Source: Glaciecola petra
Lineage (GTDB): Bacteria; Pseudomonadota; Gammaproteobacteria; Enterobacterales; Alteromonadaceae
Length of the DNA stretch: 64,000 bases
NCBI RefSeq assembly: GCF_031846345.1
Contig: NZ_JAVRHX010000002.1
Span: forward strand, 1 to 64,000
Direction: 5' to 3'
The notes beneath the pieces are model-generated. The model made no database searches, was not told the DNA's origin, and saw only the letters and a list, made by a program, of their open reading frames with translations. Shown here in pieces: positions 35,421 through 45,700 of the stretch. Position 1 is the first letter of the stretch. Each line of letters opens with the position of its first letter. A program made the position numbers and the translations under genes.

Positions 35421-37640
35421 TCAACTTGATATAGACTCCTTTGCCAATCTGCGATAATAGTGAAGCAACGGTTCGGTATAACCACTAGGTTGTTGATGCC
35501 CTTCAAGAATGAGTTCTTGCGCTGCTTGATAAGCGAAGCTTTGTGCAAAATTTTCAGACATGGCTTGATAACCGGCCGTGCCAGCGTTTTGCTCATCAAC
35601 CACTTTTGCCATAGCCTGTAAAGTTTTCTCGATTTGTTGTTTGCTGCATATTCCATGCATCAACCAATTGGCGATGTGCTGACTCGAAATCCGTAAGGTC
35701 GCTCTGTCTTCCATCAATCCTATATTGTTAATATCAGGCACTTTCGAGCAACCTATACCTAACTGCACCCACCGAGATACATAGCCTAAAATACCTTGAA
35801 TGTTGTTTGCCAGTTCACATTCAACTTCGGCCTGACTCAACTGGCGATCGTTTAAAAGTGGTGGAGTTAAAAGACGCCGTAGTTGGGAAACCTGATAGTC
35901 ATGCTGTTCGCTTGGATTGTTTTGGTACTGACTCAAACGTTCTGTCATTTTTTGCTGTTGTGCGCTCACACTAATTTGGTGGTAATGCATGGCGTGTAAA
36001 GTTGCGGCCGTAGGCGATGGGACCCAAGCTGTGCTCGCTCCAGCAATTAAATGAGCTGTTTTTTGTTGCATCATTGCATACATTTCGTCAGGCATTGCCC
36101 ACATTCCTTTTCCTATTTGCGCCTTCCCTACCAAACCGCAATCTATTCCTGACTCCGCATTATTTGTCTCATATGCCTCAATCCATGGCGCTTGTTTAAT
36201 GTCATTTTTTGGCATAACTGGTCCAGCTTGCATGCTGGTATGAATTTCATCACCTGTACGGTCTAAAAACCCGGTATTAATGAAGACTAAGCGCTCCCTT
36301 GCTTCAAACATACACGCTTTTAAGTTTACGCTGGTGCGACGTTCTTCGTCCATAATGCCGAGTTTAAGTGTATTTTTTGCTAGTCCTAACATCTGTTCAA
36401 TGCGTGCAAACAAGTCACATGTAAATCTAACCTCTTCTGGTCCATGCATTTTTGGTTTAACTATATATGCACTGCCTGTTCTTGAATTTTTAAGGCCATT
36501 TGATTTTTGTAGATCTAACACTGCGATTAAACTAGTCATAATGCCATCAATCACACCTTCTGGTGCAAATTGGCCATCTTCATCTTGACTCAAATCGCTC
36601 TCCATTAAATGGCCAACATTACGCACTAACATTAACGACCGACCGGGCAATAGATAATCTTCGCCGTCTACATCCGTAAAACATAAATCAGGCTGAAGCT
36701 CGCGGGTTTCTTGTTTACCATTTTTATTGAAGCTAGCGCTTAAATCACCCTTCATTAATCCTAACCAATTACGATATGCATTTACTTTATCTTCGCCATC
36801 AACCGCAGCTACAGAATCTTCAAAATCCATAATGGTGCTAATGGCAGATTCCAAGCGAATATCTTGAATACCCGTAATATCTTGGCCACCAATCGAAGCG
36901 CTTCTGTCGATAACAATCTCTATATGTAAGCCATTATTCTTAAGTACAATTGAGTCGGGCGCGCATTTATGACCACTCAATGCAACAAATTGACTCGGTT
37001 CTTTTAAACCTGACTGAGTGCCATCTTCAAAAAAGGCCAACAAGTGATGATAATAAACCACGTAATTTTTAACGTTTTTATGTGACCCCTCCGACAATGC
37101 AAAGTGTTCATCTAAAAACGCTTTTCCGTAAGCAATTACGCTTTCGCCACGTTTTGCGTCGTAGTCATCTGTTTTGCTGGTGTTTTTTTCGCCATTATCT
37201 ATTACGTCTGTTCCGTACAAGGCATCATACAAACTACCCCATCGAGCATTAGCGGCGTTTAAAGCAAAGCGAGCATTATCGATAGGCACCACAAGTTGTG
37301 GGCCCGCAATCTTGGCTATTTCATCATCTACCCTGTCCGTTGTAATCTCAAAATCTTCAGGTAAATTAGCGATATACCCAATGTTTACTAAAAAATCTTG
37401 GTAGGTTTGGGTACTGACGGGTGTACCTTTATTTTGTTGATGCCAAGCGTCTATTTGTTGTTGTAAATGTCGACGTTTCTGCAAAAGCGCCTGATTACGA
37501 GGGGTAAAATCGGTCAAGATTTGTTCAAAATGATGCCAAAAATTGTTCACATCAATATTCACTAGCGGTAACACTTCCGTATTAACGAAATTATACAAAG
37601 CTTGATGTATTTGACGATGTTTTAACGCTGGCATACTCAT
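35421..37640 (-). CDS. glcB: Malate synthase G
   Basis: A 739-residue monomeric enzyme condensing glyoxylate with acetyl-CoA to malate. The isoform-G signatures are present: CMFEARERLVFINTGFLDRTGDEIHTSMQAGPV, the FEDSVAAVD region near residue 273, and PTAATLHAMHY in the C-terminal domain. It supports growth on acetate, fatty acids or glycolate. No isocitrate lyase or glycolate oxidase gene is adjacent. Divergent from the XRE-type regulator across 230 bases. Confidence 0.97.
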   Translation of the reverse strand: MSMPALKHRQIHQALYNFVNTEVLPLVNIDVNNFWHHFEQILTDFTPRNQALLQKRRHLQQQIDAWHQQNKGTPVSTQTYQDFLVNIGYIANLPEDFEITTDRVDDEIAKIAGPQLVVPIDNARFALNAANARWGSLYDALYGTDVIDNGEKNTSKTDDYDAKRGESVIAYGKAFLDEHFALSEGSHKNVKNYVVYYHHLLAFFEDGTQSGLKEPSQFVALSGHKCAPDSIVLKNNGLHIEIVIDRSASIGGQDITGIQDIRLESAISTIMDFEDSVAAVDGEDKVNAYRNWLGLMKGDLSASFNKNGKQETRELQPDLCFTDVDGEDYLLPGRSLMLVRNVGHLMESDLSQDEDGQFAPEGVIDGIMTSLIAVLDLQKSNGLKNSRTGSAYIVKPKMHGPEEVRFTCDLFARIEQMLGLAKNTLKLGIMDEERRTSVNLKACMFEARERLVFINTGFLDRTGDEIHTSMQAGPVMPKNDIKQAPWIEAYETNNAESGIDCGLVGKAQIGKGMWAMPDEMYAMMQQKTAHLIAGASTAWVPSPTAATLHAMHYHQISVSAQQQKMTERLSQYQNNPSEQHDYQVSQLRRLLTPPLLNDRQLSQAEVECELANNIQGILGYVSRWVQLGIGCSKVPDINNIGLMEDRATLRISSQHIANWLMHGICSKQQIEKTLQAMAKVVDEQNAGTAGYQAMSENFAQSFAYQAAQELILEGHQQPSGYTEPLLHYYRRLAKESISS

Positions 37641-37681
37641 TTCATTTCCTCTCTGGTTTTTTAATTGAGCTATTTATTACA

Positions 37682-37838
37682 TTACAAATGGTAACTTTTT
37701 TTGCTAGGCTTGAAAGCATAGTGTAAATTGCCTGATAATTTCACAATTAAAATTACACAATGTAAATTTTACAAAAGTGGAAAAAGTCTAATTGCTCTAA
37801 AAGGCTTTTAAACAGAAGCTTACACAACAAAGATGTAA
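37682..37838. promoter_or_regulatory. TGTAA/TTACA operator cluster between glcB and the regulator gene
   Basis: Repeated half-sites occur in the divergent promoter region: TTACA-aatg-GTAA (37682-37694), TGTAAATTG (37722-37730), TTACA-caa-TGTAA (37753-37765) overlapping the perfect palindrome TGTAAA-T-TTTACA (37761-37773), and TTACA...TGTAA (37820-37838). The density suggests binding sites for the regulator encoded at 37871. AT-rich DNA makes short matches easier, so this remains an inference. Confidence 0.5.
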
Positions 37839-37870
37839 AAAATTAAGATAGCTCAAAAGGTAAAAAAGCA

Positions 37871-39412
37871 ATGAGACAGAGTAAAAGTTTAAGTCGCAAA
37901 TCGCATTTGCTTGGTACAAAAATCCGAAATCTGCGCAAACGTAACAATTTGACGATGGAAGATTTATCGGCTCGCTGTATGCGAGTTGATGTTGAATTGG
38001 CACCCTCAGTATCTTATTTGTCGATGATCGAGCGCGGAAAACGAGTTCCGAGTAAAGACATGCTTGAAGTCATCGCTGCGGTTTTTCAAAAAGAAATTGC
38101 TTGGTTTTTAGACGATATCCCCGAAGAAAAATCCATTACACCAGTTAAAGGCAGCAGGGGCGGTATTAGTGGGATGGCGCTAGAGCCGAGTTTTTTGTTC
38201 ACAAATGAAATCCTACAAATTGCGATTCCTGAAATGCTATCGCAAACCGGTGTAAGTGGTCGTCAATTTGCACATTTATTAATACGTGCACATCAAGAAC
38301 ATCATCAAAATCATTTCCCCGATCTTGAAAGAGCTGCCGAAGAAGTAGGTCAAAAGCGCCTGCCTTTGAGCGTAGAGGAGCTACTCCAGATTGTGAAAAA
38401 TTTGGGTTTAAACATTACCTGGTTTTCCAAATTATCCGCCAAAACACACGATGCAATTGGAGTGAATAAAAACAGTATAGTCACGTCATACTTTGACCCG
38501 CCGGGCAATATCTACCTCAATAAGCTATTAGAAAAGCGTACTAAACGATTGAAGTATGATTTAGCCGTACATATTGGCCACGCTGTATTACACAATACCG
38601 ACGGTCTAAAAAGCGTACTTGCAGTGGCTAACCCACCTAAAAATAACAACAACATTTTTGACGCTACTCCAGAAGCATTTAAATTAAGTGGCGATTCGTC
38701 GACAGTAAAAGCACAAGATATACTCCATGCTTGGCGTGATTTTGAATCAAGCTTCTTTGCTGGTGCGCTACTTTGCCCTAAAGTACCCTTTAGGCAGTTA
38801 CTAGATCGTCAAGGTTACGAAATTGATATACATGAACACGTTGGTGTTTCGGCATCAGTCGCCATGCGACGAATGACAGCAGTATCCTCATACCGCCATT
38901 GGCATTACTTCGATGCATATGCACCGGGCAAATTAAAGGCGGTATATCGAGGTAATGGAATTCCTCTACCTTGGGGAAATATGCGTCAAGTAGAAGATCC
39001 TTGCCAACACTGGGCGGTATTTCGAATGATTAATACCCCCGCGATTGGTAGCTCAGCGCAAATTTCTTTGTTAAACGTAGAAGATGAACCACGAATTTAC
39101 TGTTGCGAATCGACCAATGTGCAGGATCTAGCTGGCAATCCTCATGTGCTGTGTACAGGCATCGACTTAAACCCAGCAATAAGCGCGCAAGGCATCGACG
39201 CATTGCAAATTGCTGAAGATTTGAAAAAAGCCTGTGTAAAAAATGGTGGCTCGTCTACAATCCCTAAAGCAATCAAACAAGAGCTTTCAAGTGTATCCCG
39301 CATATTGAATATTAATTGGGTTGAAAGAGGTATAGCGTCTGACGCTCGTTTAATATGCTCACGCGGAGCGGTTTGCCCGCGCGAACCTAGCTGCTATTCC
39401 GCTAATCATTAA
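37871..39412 (+). CDS. XRE-type transcriptional regulator of the ScfR/DUF3612-like class
   Basis: A 513-residue regulator. An N-terminal XRE helix-turn-helix (about 13-75, LGTKIRNLRKRNNLTMEDLSARC...SMIERGKRVPSKDMLEVIAAVF) is followed by a long ligand-sensing region that includes an IrrE-like stretch without a proper zinc motif (LAVHIGHAVLHN) and a Cys-rich end (CSRGAVCPREPSC). This layout resembles short-chain fatty-acyl regulators such as RamB, which control glyoxylate-cycle genes. Placed divergent to malate synthase G, it is likely its regulator; the ligand is inferred. Confidence 0.8.
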   Translation: MRQSKSLSRKSHLLGTKIRNLRKRNNLTMEDLSARCMRVDVELAPSVSYLSMIERGKRVPSKDMLEVIAAVFQKEIAWFLDDIPEEKSITPVKGSRGGISGMALEPSFLFTNEILQIAIPEMLSQTGVSGRQFAHLLIRAHQEHHQNHFPDLERAAEEVGQKRLPLSVEELLQIVKNLGLNITWFSKLSAKTHDAIGVNKNSIVTSYFDPPGNIYLNKLLEKRTKRLKYDLAVHIGHAVLHNTDGLKSVLAVANPPKNNNNIFDATPEAFKLSGDSSTVKAQDILHAWRDFESSFFAGALLCPKVPFRQLLDRQGYEIDIHEHVGVSASVAMRRMTAVSSYRHWHYFDAYAPGKLKAVYRGNGIPLPWGNMRQVEDPCQHWAVFRMINTPAIGSSAQISLLNVEDEPRIYCCESTNVQDLAGNPHVLCTGIDLNPAISAQGIDALQIAEDLKKACVKNGGSSTIPKAIKQELSSVSRILNINWVERGIASDARLICSRGAVCPREPSCYSANH

Positions 39413-39430
39413 TCAAAGGGAGAATATAAC

Positions 39431-40372
39431 TTGAATAACGACAACACCTATCCTATTGGCACACCAGGAAAACCATGGGGAAAAGAGGAAAAACTCGCTT
39501 GGTTAAATGTACAGTCAATTAAGCGTAGCTACCAAGATGAAGTTTTGAGTAAGTTAGATAGTAGTATCAAAGGCTTCGCAAAAGTAAAATATGGCTCGCT
39601 TCCAAGCAATCCTGAGCGCTATCCACTCTACGCATACATGTCAGAAAAATGGGACACTTCAAGAACAAGCGTTCTTATTACGGGTGGTGTACATGGATAC
39701 GAAACAAGCGGTGTCCAAGGTGCCATTGCTTTTCTGCATAATCAAGCAACAAAATATGCTAAGCATTTTAATATTGTAATAGCGCCATGCCTCAGTCCTT
39801 GGGGCTACGAAACTATTAATCGCTGGAACATAAGTGCCATTGATCCTAACCGCTCATTTTATACCGATAGTCCTGCCCCTGAGTGTAGTCAATTAATGTC
39901 ATATGTAGATAGTTTACCAAGCCCGATCAATATACATATCGATTTACACGAAACTACCGATACTGACGATACAGAATTTAGGCCCGCTTTAGCCGCACGT
40001 GACGGTTTAAGCTTCAGCGACTGGGGCATTCCTGATGGCTTTTATACTGTGGCAAACACGAGTAATCCACAATTAGACTTTCAAAAAGCGGTTATAGCGA
40101 GTGTGGAAAAAGTCACTCACATTGCGCCTCCCGACGCTAACAATCAACTCATTGGTTCAGACCTTGTTGAGCATGGCATCATCTGTTACGACAAAGCCGC
40201 TTTATTTTTATGCGGCGGATTTACTGGCGCCAACTATGCCACTACAACCGAGGTATACCCAGACAGCCCAAAAACCACACCTCAAGAATGCATTGTAGCG
40301 CAAGTTGCTGCTATTACTGGGGGCTTAGATTTTGCACTTAGCTTACCAACAAAAAACCCTCGTGAATGTTAA
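39431..40372 (+). CDS. M14-family zinc carboxypeptidase-like protein
   Basis: A 313-residue cytosolic protein with the M14 zinc site: HxxE in GGVHGYE (H88, E91), the third-ligand region NIHIDLHE (H169 or H173) and a likely catalytic Glu in TTTEVYP. RWN...DPNRSF matches the substrate-carboxylate binding region. Substrate unknown; M14 members trim peptides or deacylate amino acids. The start is TTG at 39431, preceded by AAAGGGAG. It is 18 bases after the regulator gene, so probably co-transcribed. Confidence 0.8.
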   Translation: MNNDNTYPIGTPGKPWGKEEKLAWLNVQSIKRSYQDEVLSKLDSSIKGFAKVKYGSLPSNPERYPLYAYMSEKWDTSRTSVLITGGVHGYETSGVQGAIAFLHNQATKYAKHFNIVIAPCLSPWGYETINRWNISAIDPNRSFYTDSPAPECSQLMSYVDSLPSPINIHIDLHETTDTDDTEFRPALAARDGLSFSDWGIPDGFYTVANTSNPQLDFQKAVIASVEKVTHIAPPDANNQLIGSDLVEHGIICYDKAALFLCGGFTGANYATTTEVYPDSPKTTPQECIVAQVAAITGGLDFALSLPTKNPREC

Positions 40373-40382
40373 CTCACGAGGG
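40351..40382. terminator. Bidirectional terminator overlapping the M14 gene end
   Basis: CCCTCGTGA (40358-40366) and TCACGAGGG (40374-40382) form a 9-bp stem that includes the M14 stop codon. On the minus strand it is followed by TTTTTT, an ideal terminator for the haem peroxidase transcript. Confidence 0.85.
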
Positions 40383-40422
40383 CTATACTTTTCATTATTC
40401 TAGTGTCTCTTTTAAAGCGTTT

Positions 40423-42438
40423 TTAGTTCCCACTTAAAAAGAAAACATTGTCTTGAATTTCATTCGTAATATTAGTGTTATCACGAATGACTTCGGCTAA
40501 TGTCGTATCCTCTACAAACGCTAACTCTTCATCACTCAAGTAACGTCTATACCAAAAACGGTCAGCGTCTCTAAATGCTTCAAATTGCTCAATGTTCATT
40601 GCTCTGAACAATTCTCCCATTTGTGAGCCAAGCTCAACAAGCGGGTCTTCTGCTAAACCACCAGTAAACAAATCAACATCATCAACACTGTCGAAGGTAT
40701 TTTCTAACGCTAACTGTAGTTCAACATCTGATGTAAGCTCGCCAAAATTAGCCCTGCGCTCGAGACCAAATATTTCTCGCATATCGTTATATGAAGGTAC
40801 ACCATGATCCCGTCCTCTTTGAATGTTTAAAGAAACCAAATCTAAACCACCGGCCCCAGGCGCACCAAATAAGAAATTACGTAATTCGAAACTAACTTTA
40901 ACATCTAGTTTTTGACTTGCTTGACTGGCTAGCCCCCTTAAAATCGGGTCGATACTATTTTCGTCAGTCAATACACTTGGCGCAGTAAAAAACGCGTCTC
41001 GTAAATCGACATTGCCATCTTGTATAGTATCTCCGTTTTCATCAAGTCTTAACAACACATTGTTAACTAATGAATGACCATAACGATACGCAGCAACAGA
41101 AAACTCATTAAACATACCTGGATTAACATCATCGTCGTAGCCTCTGTAATTAGATATGGCATCATCACCTAATAAAGCCGGCAAATACTCTTCAAAAGTA
41201 ATGATTTGTATTTTTGCTATGACCAAACGCCTTGCTGTTTGGAAAATGGCCTCACCAGAAGCTGCTGGCGACTGTTGTTCCAATATTGCCGCTATGCGAT
41301 TGTGTTCTCTTACCCACAAGGTATGCATAGTAGTCAATCCCAGTTGCTCATTCGCTCTAATATCGCCAGCTAAAAACAGCTGTTCTGCTGGTACACCAAA
41401 GGCATTAGCGTTAGTTTGACCGCTGGTATTGAATGGCAGTAAGTTTCCATCGCTTGTTGCTAAATAGGGACTATCCGCAGACACTCTCAAGGCTAATGCT
41501 CTGACATCGTCTGAACCATAAACCATGCTGCCGTCAATCCAGGCGGTTAGCTCATTTTCTTGCTCGCGAGGATTGTCGACATCCGTTCCCGTGCTATGGT
41601 CAAACAAAGCCCTAGTAAAAAAGATTCTAGCTTCGCCAGTACTATTCGGGTCGAAATACTCATCGCCTTCTGGAACCGTAATGTCAGCCGCTTCTTCAGC
41701 ACCGTCTGTCACACCAATATCATGGTCGAGGAATTGACCCCACTGCCATAAAAAGTCGGTAGTGCCAAATTCATTCACAATAGTAACGCCTAAATCTTGA
41801 TGGTGAACGTTATTTGAAACTACTCTAGCACTTGGGCGTGATGCACCGGCTAAACTCGAAATACCATCTTCGTAGTCAACTTCACCCCATCTTTCTAAGT
41901 GGATAAAGGAAGCTCCCCACAGAGGGTTATCGGTATTGTTGTTTGAGCCGTCAAAGGTTCTAACTTCTCTGTCATCAATCACGATAGTGTTGTTGTTACG
42001 ATTATTATTTGCATTGTCTCGACGTTCATCCGAATTGTCATCAATCCCTTGTGAAGAAGATCTCCTATCATTTACAACAATTGTCACGTCGTCTGCTACG
42101 CTTTGACCTGCACTGTCAGTTACAGTTAAACGAAATACAATAGTTTCGTCTTCTCGGGTCGAAGGCGCTCTAAATTGTGGTGTTAATGTGTCGGCGTCAT
42201 TTAAATCAACGGTTTCACCAGACACCTGCTCCCAAGAAAACGTCACGTTTCCTTCATTATCACTAGCAGAACCCGCTAGATTAACCGTCGATCGCTCCGT
42301 TACGTTTTGATCGAGACCAGCTTCCACTGAGGGTAAAAAGTCCACAGTTAGAACAGTATCTGCTGATTCTTCGTTATTACTACCACAGCCCGCCAAGGCC
42401 AACATTATTAAGCCAAAAGAATAATTAAATTTTTTCAT
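40423..42438 (-). CDS. Lipoprotein with PKD-like domain and animal-type haem peroxidase domain
   Basis: A 671-residue protein: lipobox LALAGC (about 15-20), a PKD/REJ-type Ig-like domain (about 40-125, VEAGLDQNVTERSTVNLAGSA), a charged low-complexity linker, then a peroxidase of the animal (cyclooxygenase-peroxidase) superfamily. The distal His is in WGQFLDHDIG, the calcium/substrate region is WIDGSMVYGS, the proximal His is in YRYGHSLVNN, and LNIQRGRDHGVPSYND is a family signature. It probably oxidises halides or phenolics at the cell surface. The ATG at 42438 is chosen over 42471 for the lipobox spacing. Confidence 0.88.
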   Translation of the reverse strand: MKKFNYSFGLIMLALAGCGSNNEESADTVLTVDFLPSVEAGLDQNVTERSTVNLAGSASDNEGNVTFSWEQVSGETVDLNDADTLTPQFRAPSTREDETIVFRLTVTDSAGQSVADDVTIVVNDRRSSSQGIDDNSDERRDNANNNRNNNTIVIDDREVRTFDGSNNNTDNPLWGASFIHLERWGEVDYEDGISSLAGASRPSARVVSNNVHHQDLGVTIVNEFGTTDFLWQWGQFLDHDIGVTDGAEEAADITVPEGDEYFDPNSTGEARIFFTRALFDHSTGTDVDNPREQENELTAWIDGSMVYGSDDVRALALRVSADSPYLATSDGNLLPFNTSGQTNANAFGVPAEQLFLAGDIRANEQLGLTTMHTLWVREHNRIAAILEQQSPAASGEAIFQTARRLVIAKIQIITFEEYLPALLGDDAISNYRGYDDDVNPGMFNEFSVAAYRYGHSLVNNVLLRLDENGDTIQDGNVDLRDAFFTAPSVLTDENSIDPILRGLASQASQKLDVKVSFELRNFLFGAPGAGGLDLVSLNIQRGRDHGVPSYNDMREIFGLERRANFGELTSDVELQLALENTFDSVDDVDLFTGGLAEDPLVELGSQMGELFRAMNIEQFEAFRDADRFWYRRYLSDEELAFVEDTTLAEVIRDNTNITNEIQDNVFFLSGN

Positions 42439-42688
42439 AGCTTTATTCCTACATTGATTAAATAATTGCAAAACAATTTCACCTATTAGTTGGTTTCAAA
42501 CTGCTTAGCGTAACTAACGCGTGTTTCGATTGATCTCCTTAAGGTGATTAATCTAGGTGCTATGTTTTCAGATGCTGGGAGGGATAGATAATTCATTTTT
42601 CAGATGCTCTTAATTTGAAACATCGATTAAAGTTGTTTTAATATTCGGTTTTTCTTGAAGACAATTCGATTCTTTAGATTTTGAGCAA

Positions 42689-42725
42689 CACCTAAGCATC
42701 GCACCTTGGCATTACACCTAGGCAT
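42689..42725 (-). repeat. Three direct CACCTWDGCAT repeats, period 13
   Basis: CACCTAAGCAT (42689), CACCTTGGCAT (42702) and CACCTAGGCAT (42715) are spaced exactly 13 bases apart in the gap between the PL6 gene and the haem peroxidase gene. They resemble an iteron or operator array about 250 bases upstream of the peroxidase start. Confidence 0.6.
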
Positions 42726-42754
42726 AGTCGCTAATAGGAAAGCTTATCATGGCA

Positions 42755-45700
42755 TTAAGGTAGTTCGGGATGAGAAACCAGTCTAAATTCATCAAAGAAT
42801 GCACTAGTATCTGTCGTTGGTGCGCCGCTTGAAGTTACGCTAAATTGGTCGATTCGTATGTCATCTCCAGCCGTTGACTGATATTGAGCAAAAATCGTGA
42901 CTGTCGTGTTATTTCCTGAGTTAAAGACTAAGGTATCAGGCCTAAAGCTATCTTCCGCGTCTTCGTCTTCTGCTAAGTTGGCATATACCGATATTTTTTC
43001 TGCCAATACTGTGCTATCAGCAAAGATGCCGTCTACAACCGCTGAGCCTGAATGAGCTCCAAACCTAACAGTGGCATCTTGCGCATCGCTACTTTTTAAC
43101 AAATTGTACATAGTAATGGTGTAGTCTGTGTTAGCCGTAACGGCAATCGTTTGCGCAATATATGGATCGTAAGGTGTTCCGCTATCTGCATCGTTATATG
43201 TAAACTTGATAGAGCCATTAACATTAGACGAAGAATTATCTGAATCTTGTACTTGGCCAATGCCTGTGCCTTCGTTAACCACCCAGCCATCTTGGTCATT
43301 ATCGAAATTGGGATTATTGAGGGCAATACTGGTAGTTACATTTTGATTGACCTGTGCACTCAATGTCACGCTAGTTGCTGCCCCTGAATTAAAACTAAGA
43401 GAAGTAAAACGGTAAGAAGATGAATCATTGCTTGCACTATAGCTTTGACCGTCAACCATAGCTGAAAGCTGGCCATCGCCTTTTACAAAAGCTGAAAAGG
43501 TATAATTGGTATTGGCCTGTATAGCGACGCTTTGAGAAATGATGCCATCTGCACCCTGCACTTGTGCACTATTACCCTTTGCAAAAGCGTCGTCACTCAT
43601 GCTGGTAATACTTGCGTTAGTATTTGTCCAAGCCGATAAGTCTCCGCTATCAAAACCTGTGTTATTCAGCGCTATTACTTGTACTTTTGCTGGAGTACTT
43701 TGCGGCACATAACTTATGGGGCCGACTAAGTCAGGGCTTAACACGCCACGTAAATCTGTAATACTGGGAGTACTATCTAATACTTCATCAGCACCCGCTA
43801 TCGTGTTGTCACTTCTCACTTGACCATCAAAGTCTACAATAGGTAAATCATATTCTCCTAAATCGGTGTCTGCATCAGCACTTAAGTCAGGACTGCCGTT
43901 GCTTGGTCTAAATATTCCTTGTGTGTCAGCTTCGAGTTGAGCATCTAACCATTCAAAACCATCAATTGTTGAGATATTATCTTCGTCAGACAAGCTAGCA
44001 CCAAATACGTAGTTGCTCGAAAATACACTGTTAGTTGGCAAAGTGTCAGCGTTACGAATGGCTGCGCCTACCGCATCACCGACAATATTGTTAACCATGA
44101 ATACTGTTTGCGGGCGGCTACTTTGATTACCCGCATATAAGTTAATACTGTTCACACTATTTACCACAGTATTATTTGCCACCAAAATATTTTCGACATC
44201 TTGATATCCATTGGTGGTAGAACCATTAGAATTACTGATTAATATGCCGCCATTAAAGTTAGTATTTAAGTATCGTGCACCTTCTATATAGTTATTGATA
44301 ATACTATGATTAGCGTCTACGACTCTTATGCCCCCCGAAAATGGATTACCATCCCCCAAAATAAAGTTATTACTGATGATAGAGCCTTCGCCGTGTCTGC
44401 TCACTATTGATCCACGGCTATTACGCACTGTATTATGTTCAACAGTAACCTTTCCTGCCTTGATTGAGATTACTTCCGCTTCGCCATCAATTCCTTCAAA
44501 AAAATTATGCTCAATTACCGCAAAAGAATCACTGGTATGCGTGCTACTGCTTCCCACACGAATACCTTCATATTCATTGTCGCTGCCATCTGCATAGGCA
44601 AGTCCCTCTTTAGGTGGGCGATCACCAAAGTAGTTGTGATCAATTTGAGTACGGTCTTCAGTCCCTGGTGCATCACCCCGCTCAATAACAAATAACGCCC
44701 CACGCGTCACTTTGCCTGCTACCCAATTATGATCAAAGCGATTGTTTGAGCCATAAATTTGAAACCACTTGGTACTGTTATCATTGTTTGCATCCATGTT
44801 CACAAAGGTGTTTTCGGTAATGCGGCAATTATTGCAAGGGGTATTACTATTCGCCCTAGTTTGTAAAAGGCTACTACCTATGTTGCCATCGGCAAATATA
44901 AAACCCTGGAGGACCACATACTCACCGGTCATACCAACGAACACCTCGCCACCAATGATAACTTCACCAGGCGTTTGTGCAGCGACCGTAATTGGATTGT
45001 CGCTAGTGCCGCTACCACCAAAAGTAAGATCTAAACCAGTATAGTTGCCATTTGCCAAACAAAGCGTTTCACCCGCTGTCATATTGAAGCTAACCGCATC
45101 TTCTAACGCACTGCTCGAATTAAATACGGTCGTACAATTAACAGTGGGCACTTCATCATTGTCACCTATAGCACCTTTGGTTAATACTGAATCACCAATG
45201 GAATCAATTCCATTTATAGTAATCACTATGTTTGTATCGCTACCATCGACAGAAGTCACAACGATAGTGTCAGTGAGGCTATCGTTTGCATCGACCAAGC
45301 CAGACACACCAGCATTGTTTGTATTTAAAAGGTAGCTCCACACACCCGTAGTATTAATAGAAAATATCCCAAAGCTTGTTGCAAAATCAGATTGAGCGAT
45401 AAAAGATGACTCGCCTGTATCAGGATCAGTGATTGATAAGGTACCAGTAGTGGGGGTGCTCATTTGATTGTCAATAGAACTTGCATTTACACCTGCACCC
45501 ATGCCAAAAGTAGGTAAATCATTTACGCCGATAAAGGTAATAGTAATGTTGGTAGTGGTGCCATCTGTCGACGATATCGTCACACTATCTGATAAGTTTT
45601 GGTCTTGAGGTAATGCAATCAGTGTGGAATTTTGTGAATCTAAAGTATATGTCCACGCACCATTACTGGTAATAGTGAAAGTGCCATAATTTACGCTAAC

